In this document: positions 8,082 to 18,855 of the stretch, piece by piece
Position numbering within the stretch: position 1 is the stretch's first letter
How the letters are laid out: each line of letters starts with the position of its first letter
Origin: VRUE01 sp963697695
Lineage (GTDB): Bacteria; Actinomycetota; Thermoleophilia; Solirubrobacterales; 70-9
DNA length: 64,000 bases
Direction: 5' to 3'
Assembly: GCA_963697695.1 (NCBI GenBank)
Contig: OY969094.1
Span: forward strand, 310,001-374,000
The notes under the pieces: generated by a model
Seen by the model: the letters and a program-made list of their open reading frames with translations, nothing else
Database searches by the model: none
Told to the model about the DNA's origin: nothing
Position numbers and translations under genes: made by a program

Positions 8082-8948
8082 ATGCCCAAACGTCATAAGG
8101 AAGCCCCGCCCGAAGAGCACCTCTACGCGCCGATCGATTGGCAGGCAGCCGCGGAGTACGAAGACATCCGCTACGAAAAGGCCGACGGAATCGCCAAGAT
8201 CGCGATCGACCGGCCAGAGGTCCTCAATGCTTTCCGGCCGCAAACGCTGATCGAGATCTCGGCCGCGCTCGAGCTCGCCCGCGAGGACACCGAGACCGGT
8301 GTGGTGATCCTCACCGGCGAGGGATCGAAGGCCTTTTGCTCAGGCGGCGACCAGCAGGTTCGGGGCGATACCGGATACGTGGCGGAGGGCGCCTCACTCG
8401 GCCGCTTCCACGTCACCGACCTGCAGGTGCAGATGCGGCGACTGCCGAAGCCGGTGGTGGCGATGGTCGCCGGTTATGCGATCGGCGGCGGCCACATCCT
8501 GCACGTCTGCTGCGACCTGACGATCGCCGCCGACAACGCCTGCTTCGGGCAGACCGGACCGCGGGTCGGCTCCTGGGACGGCGGTTTCGGCGCTTCCCTT
8601 CTGCGGGATCTGGTCGGCACGAAGAAGGCGAAGGAGTTCTGGATGCTCTGCCGCCAGTACGACGCCGAGGAGGCCCTGGAGATGGGGCTGGTCAACAGGG
8701 TCGTCCCGCTTAACGACCTGGAGCGGGAGACGGTCGCCTGGTGCCGGGAGATGCTGGCGCTCTCCCCCTTCGCCCTGCGCCTGGTGAAGGCCAGCTTCAA
8801 CGCTCACGAGGACGGCTATGCGGGGATCCAGCAGCTGGCCCACGACGCCAACCTCCTCTTCTACGGCAGCGAGGAGGCGCGCGAGGGCCGCGAGGCGTTC
8901 AAGGAGAAGCGCCCGCCCGACTTCTCCCAGTTCGCGCGCCGCCCATGA
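8082..8948 (+). CDS. menB: 1,4-Dihydroxy-2-naphthoyl-CoA synthase
   Basis: MenB cyclises o-succinylbenzoyl-CoA to dihydroxynaphthoyl-CoA. The 288-residue crotonase-fold protein carries MenB-specific motifs: FCSGGDQQVRG around the oxyanion hole, GYAIGGGH, and QTGPRVGSWDGGFG. The C-terminus (AFKEKRPPDFSQF) is also typical. The ATG at 8082 is the first start in a 21 bp gap to divergent menE. menA follows after 22 bp, so menB-menA and probably menC-menD form one rightward unit. The next enzyme, the DHNA-CoA thioesterase, is not in the window. Confidence 0.96.
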   Translation: MPKRHKEAPPEEHLYAPIDWQAAAEYEDIRYEKADGIAKIAIDRPEVLNAFRPQTLIEISAALELAREDTETGVVILTGEGSKAFCSGGDQQVRGDTGYVAEGASLGRFHVTDLQVQMRRLPKPVVAMVAGYAIGGGHILHVCCDLTIAADNACFGQTGPRVGSWDGGFGASLLRDLVGTKKAKEFWMLCRQYDAEEALEMGLVNRVVPLNDLERETVAWCREMLALSPFALRLVKASFNAHEDGYAGIQQLAHDANLLFYGSEEAREGREAFKEKRPPDFSQFARRP

Positions 8949-8970
8949 AAGCCATGACCGAGGCGGGACG

Positions 8971-9852
8971 ATGAGGATCTGGCTGATGGCGGCGCGGCCG
9001 CGGACGCTTCCGGCCGCGATCGCGCCGGTGCTCGTAGGCACCGCGGCCGCCGTCCAGATGGCTGGCGAGCTGCCGCGGGTCGGCGCCTTCCTCGCCGCGC
9101 TGGTCGGCTCGATCTTCATCCAGATCGGGACGAACCTGGCGAACGATTACTCGGACGCACGGCGCGGCGCCGACACCGCTGACCGGCTTGGTCCGGTGCG
9201 GGTCACCTCCGCTGGGCTGGTGACGCCGCAACGGGTGCTGACCGCGACCTGGATCGCCTTCGCCTTCGCCGTCGCCTCCGGCATCTATCTCACCGTCGTG
9301 GCCGGAATCGTGATCCTGTTGATCGGCGCGGTCTCGATCGCGGCCGGCGTCCTCTACACCGGCGGGCCGCGGCCTTATGGCTACGCCGGGCTGGGCGAGG
9401 TTTTCGTCTTCCTCTTCTTCGGCCTGGTCGCCGTGAACGGGTCCTACTACGTACAGGTCGAGCAGGTCGACGCCCTGCCGCTGGGGCTCTCGATCGCCGT
9501 CGGCTTCCTCTCCACCGCGATCCTCGTCGTCAACAACGTGCGCGACATCGAGACCGACCGCCGCGCCGGCAAGATGACCCTGGCGGTGCGAATGGGACGA
9601 CACAACGCCGTCGTCCTCTTCCGGTCGCTCGTCCTCGGTGCTTTCGTCGTCCTGCCGGTCGCCTTGGTCGTCGGCGACTCCAGCCTGCTGCCGCTGATCG
9701 GCCTGCTGGCGCTGCCGATGGCGGTCGGTCCGATGCGAACGATGACCAACCGCACCGACGGACCGGCCCTGAACGGCGCCCTCGCCGCCACCGGTGCCCT
9801 GCTCGCGGTCTTCAGCCTGCTGGTGACCGCCGGGCTGCTCATCTCGAGCTGA
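8971..9852 (+). CDS. menA: 1,4-Dihydroxy-2-naphthoate polyprenyltransferase
   Basis: MenA attaches the polyprenyl tail to DHNA in the membrane. The 293-residue protein is a UbiA-family transferase with about eight to nine hydrophobic helices. It has two Asp-rich metal sites: NDYSDARRGADTAD near 50-65 and NNVRDIETDRRAGK near 190-203. The ATG at 8971 gives the conserved N-terminus WLMAARPRTLPA; an open extension further upstream belongs to the 3' end of menB. It lies between menB and menC. MenG/UbiE, the final methyltransferase, is absent from the window. Confidence 0.94.
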   Translation: MRIWLMAARPRTLPAAIAPVLVGTAAAVQMAGELPRVGAFLAALVGSIFIQIGTNLANDYSDARRGADTADRLGPVRVTSAGLVTPQRVLTATWIAFAFAVASGIYLTVVAGIVILLIGAVSIAAGVLYTGGPRPYGYAGLGEVFVFLFFGLVAVNGSYYVQVEQVDALPLGLSIAVGFLSTAILVVNNVRDIETDRRAGKMTLAVRMGRHNAVVLFRSLVLGAFVVLPVALVVGDSSLLPLIGLLALPMAVGPMRTMTNRTDGPALNGALAATGALLAVFSLLVTAGLLISS

Positions 9853-9868
9853 ACCTCGCCTCCCAGGG

Positions 9869-9916
9869 ACGTGCCACCGATTGAGCACCCATAGTGGCCC
9901 CTAAAAGAGGCACGTC
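9869..9916. repeat. Inverted repeat between menA and menC
   Basis: GACGTGCC (9869-9876) pairs exactly with GGCACGTC (9909-9916) across a 32 nt loop, just after the menA stop and before menC. There is no T-run, so it is not a classical terminator. It could be a processing or regulatory hairpin in a menBACD transcript. Confidence 0.35.
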
Positions 9917-9936
9917 GGGGGGAGGCGTGGGAGGCT

Positions 9937-11007
9937 ATGGGCGTGAGGATCGCGTCGGTTGAGGTCATCCCCTATGCGCTTCCTTTTCGGGAGCCGTACG
10001 TAACCGCGCGGGGTCGGCTCGATCGGCGCGAGATGGTGCTGCTGCGGCTGCGCTCCGACGACGGTATGACCGGGCTGGGCGAAGCGGTGCCGCTCTCGCT
10101 GCGTGGGGGAACGGCGCTGCCGCAGGTGGTCGCCGAGCTTGAGCGGCTGGGCGAGCGCGACGAGCTCGAAGAGGCGACGCTGAGGAGCGATGCCGTCGCC
10201 CTCTCCCCTCCCGCGCGCTGTGCGGCGCTGACCGCGCTGCTGGACCTGCGCGGGCGAAGAGCCGCGGCGGAAGGGTCGGGCTCCGCGAGCGAGGCGCCGG
10301 TCGAGTGCAACGCGACCCTGGTGGCCGGCGAGCCGGACGCTGTGGCGGCGGACGCGCTGAGCTGGGCCGAGGAGGGTTTTTCGACCTTCAAGCTGAAGCT
10401 CGGCGCCGGCGATGACGTCGGTCAGGTGCGAGCCGTACGCGAGGCGGTCGGACCGGAGGCGCGAATCCGGGTCGACGCCAACGCCGCCTGGGACGTGGAG
10501 ACGGCGAAGCGGACCCTGGCCGAACTGGAGCCGTTCGAGGTCGAGCTGGCCGAGCAGCCCGTGGCGACTCTGGAGGAAGCGGCGGAAGTGGCGGCCGAGA
10601 CCTCGATCCCGCTTGCCGCCGACGAGAGTGTCGAGAGCCGCGCCGACGCGGAGCGGGCGCGGGCGCTCGGCGCCTGTGGGTTGACTGGCGTGAAGCTCTC
10701 CAAGGTAGGAGGACCGGAGGCGGCGATCGAGATCGCCGAGGTGCTTCCCTCCTACCTCTCGAGTGCGCTCGACGGCCCGGTCGGGATCGCGGCCGCTGCA
10801 CAGGTCGCCTCGACCCTCGAAGCAACAGCAGCGACGAATGGTGGCGAGAGGACCACGTTCGCCCACGGGCTCGCCACGCAGCGCCTCTTTGCCTCCACGG
10901 TCGCCTCGGTCGAGTGTGAGCTCCGCGGGGGGATGCTGCGCCCACCCGAGGGACCCGGGCTCGGCGTCGAGATCGACGAGGCCGCGCTCGACGCGCACCG
11001 CCTCTAA
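9937..11007 (+). CDS. menC: o-Succinylbenzoate synthase
   Basis: MenC dehydrates SHCHC to o-succinylbenzoate. The 356-residue protein is an enolase-superfamily member of the muconate-lactonizing subgroup. It has the KLKLG signature with catalytic Lys154, metal ligands Asp180 (RVDANAAW), Glu206 (LAEQP) and Asp229 (AADES), and the second general base Lys253 (VKLSKVGG). A purine-rich stretch (GGGGGGAGG) lies upstream of the ATG. The same superfamily includes N-acylamino acid racemases, but the adjacent menD (13 bp downstream) and menA support the menaquinone role. Confidence 0.92.
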   Translation: MGVRIASVEVIPYALPFREPYVTARGRLDRREMVLLRLRSDDGMTGLGEAVPLSLRGGTALPQVVAELERLGERDELEEATLRSDAVALSPPARCAALTALLDLRGRRAAAEGSGSASEAPVECNATLVAGEPDAVAADALSWAEEGFSTFKLKLGAGDDVGQVRAVREAVGPEARIRVDANAAWDVETAKRTLAELEPFEVELAEQPVATLEEAAEVAAETSIPLAADESVESRADAERARALGACGLTGVKLSKVGGPEAAIEIAEVLPSYLSSALDGPVGIAAAAQVASTLEATAATNGGERTTFAHGLATQRLFASTVASVECELRGGMLRPPEGPGLGVEIDEAALDAHRL

Positions 11008-11020
11008 CGTCCCGCACCCT

Positions 11021-12763
11021 GTGGACCCGACCAACGGCAACACAGCGCTCGCCTCGGCCTTCGTCGAGGAGCTGGCGCGGGGTGGGTTGCGCCATGCCGT
11101 CGTCTCCCCCGGCTCACGCTCGACCCCGCTGGCGCTGGCGCTCTGGCGCCAGCCGGAGATCGAGGTGACGGTGATCGTCGACGAGCGCTCAGCCGCCTTC
11201 TTCGCCCTCGGCGCGGCACAGGCAACGCAGGCGCCGGTGGCGATGCTCTGCACCTCGGGGACCGCCGCCGCCAACTACCACCCAGCGATATGCGAGGCAG
11301 ACGAGTCGGCGCTGCCGCTGATCGCCCTCAGTGCCGACCGGCCGCCCGAGCTGCGCGGAATCGGCGCCGGGCAGACGATCGACCAGCTGAAGCTCTACGG
11401 ATCCTCGGTGCGCTGGTTCTGCGAGGTCGGCACCCACGAGGCCGACGACGACGGCCTCCTCCACCTGCGCTCGGTCGCCTGCCGGGCGCTTGCCTCCGCT
11501 CGTGGCGAGCCACGCCCAGGGCCCGTCCACCTCAACTTCGCCTGGCGAGAGCCGCTCGCCCCAATCCCGGTCGACGGCGCAGTGACCGCGACCGACCCCC
11601 TGGCCCTGCAGGGTCGCGATGGGCGGCCGCTGACCGCAGCGACACCGATCGACGTCGAGCCCTCGACCTTCCTCCTCGACGAGGTCGCCGACCACATCCG
11701 CGATGCCGACCTCGGCGTGATCGTCGCCGGCCGCCAGCTCGACCCGGAGCTGCGCGAGCCGCTCGCCCACCTGGCGCGGGTCGCCGGCTTCCCGATCCTC
11801 GCTGAGCCGACCTCGCAACTGCGCTGCGGCCCCCACGACCGCTCTTACGTGATCACCGCCTACGACCTCCTGTTGCGCGACGAGCGGTTTGCCGAGGACG
11901 CTACTCCCGATCTGGTGCTGCGCTTCGGCGAGATGCCGACCAGCAAGCCGCTGCGGGAATGGCTGGCACACTCGGGTGCCGACCAGATCGTCATCGATCC
12001 ACTCGGCGGCTGGAACGAGCCAACGCGCAAGGCAGCCGCGCTGCTGCGAGCTGATCCGACCGAGCTGGCGTCCGGCTGGGCGGCGCGCTTCGGCGAGGAG
12101 CGTCCCGCGCCGGCGATGTGGCTCGAGGCAGAGCGCGCGTCGCGGCGCGCCCTCGAGGAGGAGCTGAACGGAATCGAGGAGCCGACCGAGCCAGGCCTGC
12201 ACCTGGCACTTGGAGCAGCGCATAGCGACGGCGACCTCGTCTACACCGCCTCGGGCATGCCGATCCGCGACCAGGAGGCCTTCTTGCCGGCGCTGGAGAC
12301 CGACGCCGCCTTCCTCTGCAACCGCGGCGCCAACGGCATCGACGGCCTCGTCTCCTCCGGCATCGGCGCCGCCCATGCCAGCGGCCGGCGGACGACAATC
12401 GTCACCGGCGACCTTGGCCTGTTGCACGATCTCGGCGGGCTTGCGACCCTGCGTGACGTCTCCCCCCCGGTCCGGATCGTCGTCATCGACAACGGCGGTG
12501 GCGGCATCTTCGGCTTCCTGCCGCAATCGGAGGCACTGTCCAAGGAGGAGTTCGAGGCGCTGCTGGGCACCCCCCGAGATCTCGACGTCGGCAAGGCAGC
12601 GAGCCTCTTCGGATTGCAGCACCACAGGCTCGAGTCGCTGGAGCAGCTCCCCGACGCGCTCGCGGCCGGCACCGGTCTGATCGAGGTCGAGGTCGATCGC
12701 CCTGCAAACGTCGAGCTGCACAGACGCCTGGCCGCGACGGTCGCCACCGCCATCCAGGGCTGA
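11021..12763 (+). CDS. menD: SEPHCHC synthase (MenD)
   Basis: MenD joins isochorismate and the 2-oxoglutarate-derived semialdehyde in a ThDP-dependent reaction, the first committed step of menaquinone synthesis. From the GTG at 11021 it has 580 residues. The N-terminal region shows VSPGSRSTPLALAL and VDERSAAFFALG, and the ThDP-binding region near 460-490 has GDLGLLHDLGG and IDNGGGGIFGFLP. The GTG lies 13 bp after menC; upstream open frame belongs to menC. menF, which supplies isochorismate, is 1.2 kb away on the other strand. Confidence 0.95.
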   Translation: MDPTNGNTALASAFVEELARGGLRHAVVSPGSRSTPLALALWRQPEIEVTVIVDERSAAFFALGAAQATQAPVAMLCTSGTAAANYHPAICEADESALPLIALSADRPPELRGIGAGQTIDQLKLYGSSVRWFCEVGTHEADDDGLLHLRSVACRALASARGEPRPGPVHLNFAWREPLAPIPVDGAVTATDPLALQGRDGRPLTAATPIDVEPSTFLLDEVADHIRDADLGVIVAGRQLDPELREPLAHLARVAGFPILAEPTSQLRCGPHDRSYVITAYDLLLRDERFAEDATPDLVLRFGEMPTSKPLREWLAHSGADQIVIDPLGGWNEPTRKAAALLRADPTELASGWAARFGEERPAPAMWLEAERASRRALEEELNGIEEPTEPGLHLALGAAHSDGDLVYTASGMPIRDQEAFLPALETDAAFLCNRGANGIDGLVSSGIGAAHASGRRTTIVTGDLGLLHDLGGLATLRDVSPPVRIVVIDNGGGGIFGFLPQSEALSKEEFEALLGTPRDLDVGKAASLFGLQHHRLESLEQLPDALAAGTGLIEVEVDRPANVELHRRLAATVATAIQG

Positions 12764-12785
12764 TCAGGTCCCGTCGGCGGGTTGC

Positions 12786-13865
12786 TCAGCAGACGAGCGG
12801 GCCGGCCTCGCGACCGGGGCCGGGCTGCCACGTGGGGCCGTAGAAGGCGAGGTTTGCCGACGCCATCACGGTCCTGGGACAGGTGCCGTCGGCGTTGACC
12901 TCGACGATCGCGTCGCCGAAACCCAGGGCGCCCAGGATTTCCGCAGATCCGCCACGAAGCTGGACGAAGGCAAGGCGCTGGCCCGAGGGGTCCCAGCTGG
13001 GCCATAGCTCAAACCGTCCCGGCGTATTGGTCAGCCGTCTCAGACCCGAGCCGTTCGAACCCATCACAAACAGGTCCGAGCTTGTCTCGGTCACGGTCAG
13101 AGTTCGCCCGGGAGCGAACGTTCGCCGCACGGTTCGCTTGCGCAGGCGTAGGAAGGCGATCTCCGAGCCGTCCGGCGAGTAGGCCGCACTGCTGGCCTTA
13201 CGGGCGAGGACAGACGATCCAGTTCCATCCAAGCGCATTGCCACGACATCGGACTGGCGGCGGCCCCTACTCCGCGTAAGCGCCAGCACGGCACCGTCCG
13301 GAGAGAAAGAGGAGGGTGCGATCTCCAGCCCGCTGCGCCAGGGTGTGAGCCGACGCGAACCGCTGCCGCCGACGTCGGCGAGCCAGGTGGAGATACCTGG
13401 ATCGGGCTCCCTCTCCCCGTCACGGTCTTTCTGCGGCAGCTCGCGCGCCCGTGCAAATGCGATCGTGCGCCCATCGGGCGAGAAGACCGGCCCGATGCCT
13501 CCCGTGGTTCCCGGTATCTCCCTCAAGCTGCTGCCGTCGACAGCGGCGACGAAGATCTTGGTTCGTCCGACCTCCAGCTCTCCCGGGGGCCAGGCGGCGA
13601 AAGCGATCGAGCTGCCGTCCGGCGACCAGGCCGGCGAATCGAGGAAGAACGGCAGTGGCCGAGCGCGTTTTCCGCCACCCGCGATCGTCTGCTGCTGGAG
13701 ACCGTCAGGGTCGGTGGAGATCAGCTCGATCTTGGCGGGCCTTTCCGTCCAGCGAACGAAGGCCAGGCGCGGCCCGTCGGGAACGACCGCAGCAGCGCTT
13801 CCCGCCGCCAGCGACACAAACGCAATCGCTCCCCCCACCAGTGCGCGACGAATCACGCAGCACAT
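12786..13865 (-). CDS. Secreted WD40-like (TolB-type) beta-propeller protein
   Basis: The 359-residue protein has an N-terminal signal peptide (about 1-27, ending GSAAAVVP). Several PD40/TolB-like blades follow, each with a SPDG or DPSG turn: WSPDGSSIAFA, FSPDGRTIAFA, FSPDGAVLALT, YSPDGSEIAFL and WDPSGQRLAFV. Two cysteines near the C-terminus (TCPRT and the final residue) could form a disulfide. It is probably an exported binding scaffold. It sits convergent to menD and upstream of menF with no evident metabolic link. The upstream sequence GTAAGG gives a weak ribosome-binding site. Confidence 0.8.
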   Translation of the reverse strand: MCCVIRRALVGGAIAFVSLAAGSAAAVVPDGPRLAFVRWTERPAKIELISTDPDGLQQQTIAGGGKRARPLPFFLDSPAWSPDGSSIAFAAWPPGELEVGRTKIFVAAVDGSSLREIPGTTGGIGPVFSPDGRTIAFARARELPQKDRDGEREPDPGISTWLADVGGSGSRRLTPWRSGLEIAPSSFSPDGAVLALTRSRGRRQSDVVAMRLDGTGSSVLARKASSAAYSPDGSEIAFLRLRKRTVRRTFAPGRTLTVTETSSDLFVMGSNGSGLRRLTNTPGRFELWPSWDPSGQRLAFVQLRGGSAEILGALGFGDAIVEVNADGTCPRTVMASANLAFYGPTWQPGPGREAGPLVC

Positions 13866-13915
13866 CCTTACTTATCCGCTCCTTTGAGGCGGTTCGCAAG
13901 GCCTGCCGGCCGAGA

Positions 13916-15214
13916 TCACTCCGCCAGGAACGGCAGCAGCGCCTCGAGCTTGATCTCGGTCTCGGCCAGCTCGGCGGCTGGGTCGGAGCCGGCGACGACG
14001 CCGACGCCGGCGTAGAGACGGGCCTCGCGGTCGCGGAGGAGGGCGCTGCGCAGGGCGACGCAGAATTCGCCGTCCTCGGTCGCATCCATCCAACCGACGG
14101 GGCCGGCGTACCAGCCGCGGTCCATCTGCTCGAGCTCGGCGATCGCTGCGATCGCTGCGGCGCGAGGCTCGCCACCGACGGCCGGGGTCGGGTGCAGCAG
14201 GCCAACCAGCTCGACCGCCGAACGCGGCTCGGCCAGCTGGGCGACGACTGGGGTCGCCAGATGTTGGATGTTCGCCACCTTGACGATCTCGGGCTCTGCC
14301 TCCGTCTCGACCCAGACGGCGTGCGGGCGCAACGTGCGGGCAATCCGCTCGGCGACGATCGCATGCTCGCGACGGTCCTTGTCGCTGCGCAGTAGTTGCT
14401 CGCCGAGGTGGTCGTCGACGGCGGGGTCGGAGCTGCGCCGCGTCGAGCCGGCGAGGGCGACGGTCGAGACGCTGGCCCCCGAGCGGCGCACCAGCAGCTC
14501 TGGGCTGGCGCCGATGAACGCCGCCTCCGGCGTGCCGCAGCAGAAGCAGAAACAGGAGGGGAACTGCTCCCGGATCGCGCCGAACAGCGCTGCCGGATCG
14601 TGAGCGGCAGCGGCGCTGACGAGCACCTCGCGTGCCAGCACGACCTTGGACACCTCCCCCATCGCGATCCGCCCGGTCGCAGTGGAGATCGTCCGCTCGA
14701 ACTCACCCGGCGGCCGTACGCTTTCGATCGTCACGCGAGAAGTCGGGTGCGGGTCGAGCAGCGGCAGCGGCTCGTCTCGCAGCCCGCTCAGCCTGGCCTC
14801 GAGGCCGCGCACCTTCTCCTCCGGGTCGTCCCCCGGGTGGACGATGGCATTGACCGTGAGGAACGCCTCCTCGCCGCTGCGGCAAACGGATAGCTCAGGT
14901 AAGACCAGGGAGGCCGGCGCCAACGACGACCACTCGGAGGAGCCACCACCCTCAGGGTCGAAGGCGAAGCCCCCCGCCCAGACCGCGCCCGCCCCGGCCG
15001 GCAGGCCAGGCGGCTCGTCGAAGATTGCCTCGCCGCCGAGGCACTCCCTGGCGACGTCGTCGAACCTCCCCGGTCCGCGTGAGGCCGCCTCGTGCGCGCT
15101 GCCCAGAGCCGCCAGCGCGAACCCACGGTCCGGCTGCTCCCAGCAGAACCAGCGGTCGGAGGCAAAGCGCGAAGCGAAAACGGCCGCGCAGGGATCGGCA
15201 CCCTCCACGGGCAC
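13916..15214 (-). CDS. menF: Isochorismate synthase
   Basis: The 432-residue protein belongs to the chorismate-binding family and converts chorismate to isochorismate for MenD. Motifs are MGEVSKVVLAREV (catalytic lysine region), GSTRR, SDKDRREHAIV, HLATPV, LLHPTPAVGG and GWMDATEDGEF. An alternative is a salicylate or anthranilate-type enzyme, but the men context argues for menaquinone. The only canonical start in frame is the GTG at 15214. About 35 upstream codons stay open toward ilvN and look family-like (RTPVSVTV before the GTG), so the real start may lie further up at a non-standard codon. It follows ilvN on the same strand after 101 bp. Confidence 0.88.
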   Translation of the reverse strand: MPVEGADPCAAVFASRFASDRWFCWEQPDRGFALAALGSAHEAASRGPGRFDDVARECLGGEAIFDEPPGLPAGAGAVWAGGFAFDPEGGGSSEWSSLAPASLVLPELSVCRSGEEAFLTVNAIVHPGDDPEEKVRGLEARLSGLRDEPLPLLDPHPTSRVTIESVRPPGEFERTISTATGRIAMGEVSKVVLAREVLVSAAAAHDPAALFGAIREQFPSCFCFCCGTPEAAFIGASPELLVRRSGASVSTVALAGSTRRSSDPAVDDHLGEQLLRSDKDRREHAIVAERIARTLRPHAVWVETEAEPEIVKVANIQHLATPVVAQLAEPRSAVELVGLLHPTPAVGGEPRAAAIAAIAELEQMDRGWYAGPVGWMDATEDGEFCVALRSALLRDREARLYAGVGVVAGSDPAAELAETEIKLEALLPFLAE

Positions 15215-15315
15215 AGTGACGCTGACCGGCGTTCGCCTTCCCCGCGATCCAGCTCGTTCGACCCCGGCACGCAGACGCTGCTCGAGATCGGCGGCGATCG
15301 GAGTCGACAGCAGGG

Positions 15316-15860
15316 CTACTCGGCGCCCCTTGCGATCGCGATCTCGCCCGTGCGGACCATCTCGATCAGGCCGTGCGGGCGGACCATCCGCTCGAAGGCC
15401 TCGATCTTCTCGGCGGAGCCGGTCACCTCGATCGTCATCGAGCGCCGCGCGACGTCGACGATCTTCGCCCGGAAGATCTCGGCGAACTGGATGATCTCGG
15501 CCCGGCTCTCGACCGCGGCCGAGACTTTGAACATCGCCATCTCGCGGGCAACGGTCTCTTCCGGTTCCATGTCGCGGATCTTCAGGACGTTGACCAGCTT
15601 GTGCAGCTGCTTGGTCACCTGGTCGATCGGGTGTACGGCCCCGTCGAGGGTGAGCGTTATCCGCGAGATGCTCGGGTCGTCGGTGGGTCCGACCGCCAGC
15701 GTGTCGATGTTGAAGCCACGCCGCGAGAAGAGGCCGGCGATCCGCGCCAGCACTCCCGGTTTGTTCTCGACCAGGATCGAGAGGATGTGCTTGCGCCCGC
15801 TCAGCTGGCCGGGGACGCGCAGCTCCTCGAGCTTGACCACCTGTGGGGTACCGGCCTCCA

Positions 15861-15861
<1 letters not shown>
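15316..15861 (-). CDS. ilvN: Acetolactate synthase small (regulatory) subunit
   Basis: The 181-residue protein has an N-terminal ACT domain (ILSILVENKPGVLARIAGLFSRRG near 27-50) and the C-terminal ALS small-subunit domain. It confers valine feedback inhibition on IlvB. The start overlaps the ilvB stop by 1 nt (TGATG), so the two subunits are translationally coupled. The product is slightly longer than many IlvN proteins because of a short N-terminal tail before the ACT domain. Confidence 0.95.
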
Positions 15862-17540
<1,679 letters not shown>

Positions 17541-17549
17541 CGGGAGGCG

Positions 17550-17555
17550 ATGGTA
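17550..17555 (-). promoter_or_regulatory. -10-like TACCAT of ilvB
   Basis: TACCAT ends 9 nt before the ilvB ATG; the predicted leader is about 2 nt. No clear -35 is seen. Confidence 0.4.
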
Positions 17556-17608
17556 CCAGCGGACCCGTGCCCGCCATGCAGGCGATTTGCAGGCTGGTCC
17601 GGGGCTCT

Positions 17609-18778
17609 CTACAGCTTGACCGGGGTGCCCGGGTTCCAGCGGGTACGGGGATCGATCGCGCTCTCGATAACCCGCTCCTTGTGCCGCACGATCGCCTTGA
17701 TCATCGACTCGACCAGCTCCTCGCCGAGCAGCTTGGGCTGTAGGCCGAGGTCGAGCAGCTTGGTGTGGATCGCGTTGTAGTAGTGCTCTTCCTTCTCCAC
17801 CCGCGGGTTCTCGCAGTGCTGGAGCTCAACCGAGTAGCCGAGGTGCTCGGCCGCGCCCTTCACCAGCTGCGCCAGCTCGTTCACCGAGAACTGCTCGGTG
17901 AACTGGTTGAAGACGCGGAACTCGCCCGCCTCGGCGGGATTCTCGACCGCCAGCTCGACGCACTGGAGCGTGTCGCGAATGTTGAGGAAGCCACGGGTCT
18001 GACCGCCGCTGCCGTAGACCGTGAGCGGGTGGCCGATCACCGCCTGCACGCAGAAGCGGTTGAGCACGGTGCCGAAGATCTCGTCGTAGTCGAAGCGGGT
18101 GATCAGCCGCTCGTCGCCCGCCGTCTCCTCGGTGTCGATCCCGTAGACGACCCCCTGGTTGAGGTCGGTCGCGCGCAGGCCCCAGGTGCGGCAGGCGAAG
18201 TGGATGTTGGTCGAGTCGTGGACCTTGGAGCAGTGGTAGAGCGAGGCGGGGAGCTTCGGGAAGGGCAGGGTGTCCTTGCGCCCCTTGTGCTCGATCTCGA
18301 TGTAGCCCTCCTCGATGTCGATATCGGGCTGGCCGTACTCGCCCATCGTCCCGAGCTTGACCAGGTGGCACTCGGGGACGTGGTCGCGGATCGCGAAGAG
18401 CAGGTTGAGGTTGCCGATCACGTTGCCGTGCTGGGTCTCCACCGCCTGCTCGCGCGAGGCCATCGAGTAGGGGGCCGAAGCCTGCTGGCCGTAGTGGATG
18501 ACCGCATCCGGCCTGGTCTCGGCGACCACCTCGTCGAGGAAGCCGCCGTCCTCGACCGAACCGGCGAAGCTGCGGATCTCGTTGCCGGAGGTCTCCTGCC
18601 AGGCCGCGATCCGCTCGTCCAGCCCAAGGATCGGGGTCAGCGAGTCGCTGCCGACGCTATTGACCCAGCGACGACGGACGAAGTTGTCGACAACGGCGAC
18701 CTCGTGGCCGCGGGCGGAGAACCTGAGGGCTGTCGGCCAACCCAAGTAACCGTCGCCCCCAAGAATGAGAACGCGCAT
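17609..18778 (-). CDS. sqdB: UDP-sulfoquinovose synthase family protein (SQD1/SqdB/Agl3)
   Basis: The 389-residue short-chain dehydrogenase matches the SQD1 family along its length. It has GGDGYLGWPTAL at the NAD site, DNFVRRRW, the conserved block CHLVKLGTMGEYG, then DLNQGVVYG, GGQTRGFLNIRDT, VFNQFTEQFSVNEL and EEHYYNAIHTKL. The catalytic residues known in plant SQD1 (Thr145, Tyr182, Lys186) correspond to Thr144, Tyr181 and Lys185. Known members make UDP-sulfoquinovose from UDP-glucose and sulfite. The start at 18778 fits the NAD motif; an upstream extension would enter the divergent promoter region. No sqdX lipid glycosyltransferase is nearby. The neighbours are membrane glycosyltransferases, so the product may go to a surface glycan. 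Confidence 0.88.
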   Translation of the reverse strand: MRVLILGGDGYLGWPTALRFSARGHEVAVVDNFVRRRWVNSVGSDSLTPILGLDERIAAWQETSGNEIRSFAGSVEDGGFLDEVVAETRPDAVIHYGQQASAPYSMASREQAVETQHGNVIGNLNLLFAIRDHVPECHLVKLGTMGEYGQPDIDIEEGYIEIEHKGRKDTLPFPKLPASLYHCSKVHDSTNIHFACRTWGLRATDLNQGVVYGIDTEETAGDERLITRFDYDEIFGTVLNRFCVQAVIGHPLTVYGSGGQTRGFLNIRDTLQCVELAVENPAEAGEFRVFNQFTEQFSVNELAQLVKGAAEHLGYSVELQHCENPRVEKEEHYYNAIHTKLLDLGLQPKLLGEELVESMIKAIVRHKERVIESAIDPRTRWNPGTPVKL

Positions 18779-18843
18779 AGGTCGCGGCAGCGTAGCGGAC
18801 CGGGTTGACGTCGGCACGGGATGAGCGGCTTTCTGCTCAGCCA

Positions 18844-18849
18844 TACGAT
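18844..18849 (+). promoter_or_regulatory. -10-like TACGAT of first GT39-like gene (leaderless)
   Basis: TACGAT ends 6 nt before the ATG at 18856, in the 77 bp gap divergent from the sqdB-like gene. A TTGACG hexamer is present but too far upstream to be its -35. Confidence 0.45.
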
Positions 18850-18855
18850 CCCCCG

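Noticed and set aside
17541..17608. Leader peptide attenuator or T-box before ilvBN
   Set aside because: Only 68 bp are available, with no run of Leu/Val/Ile codons, no terminator and no T-box sequence.
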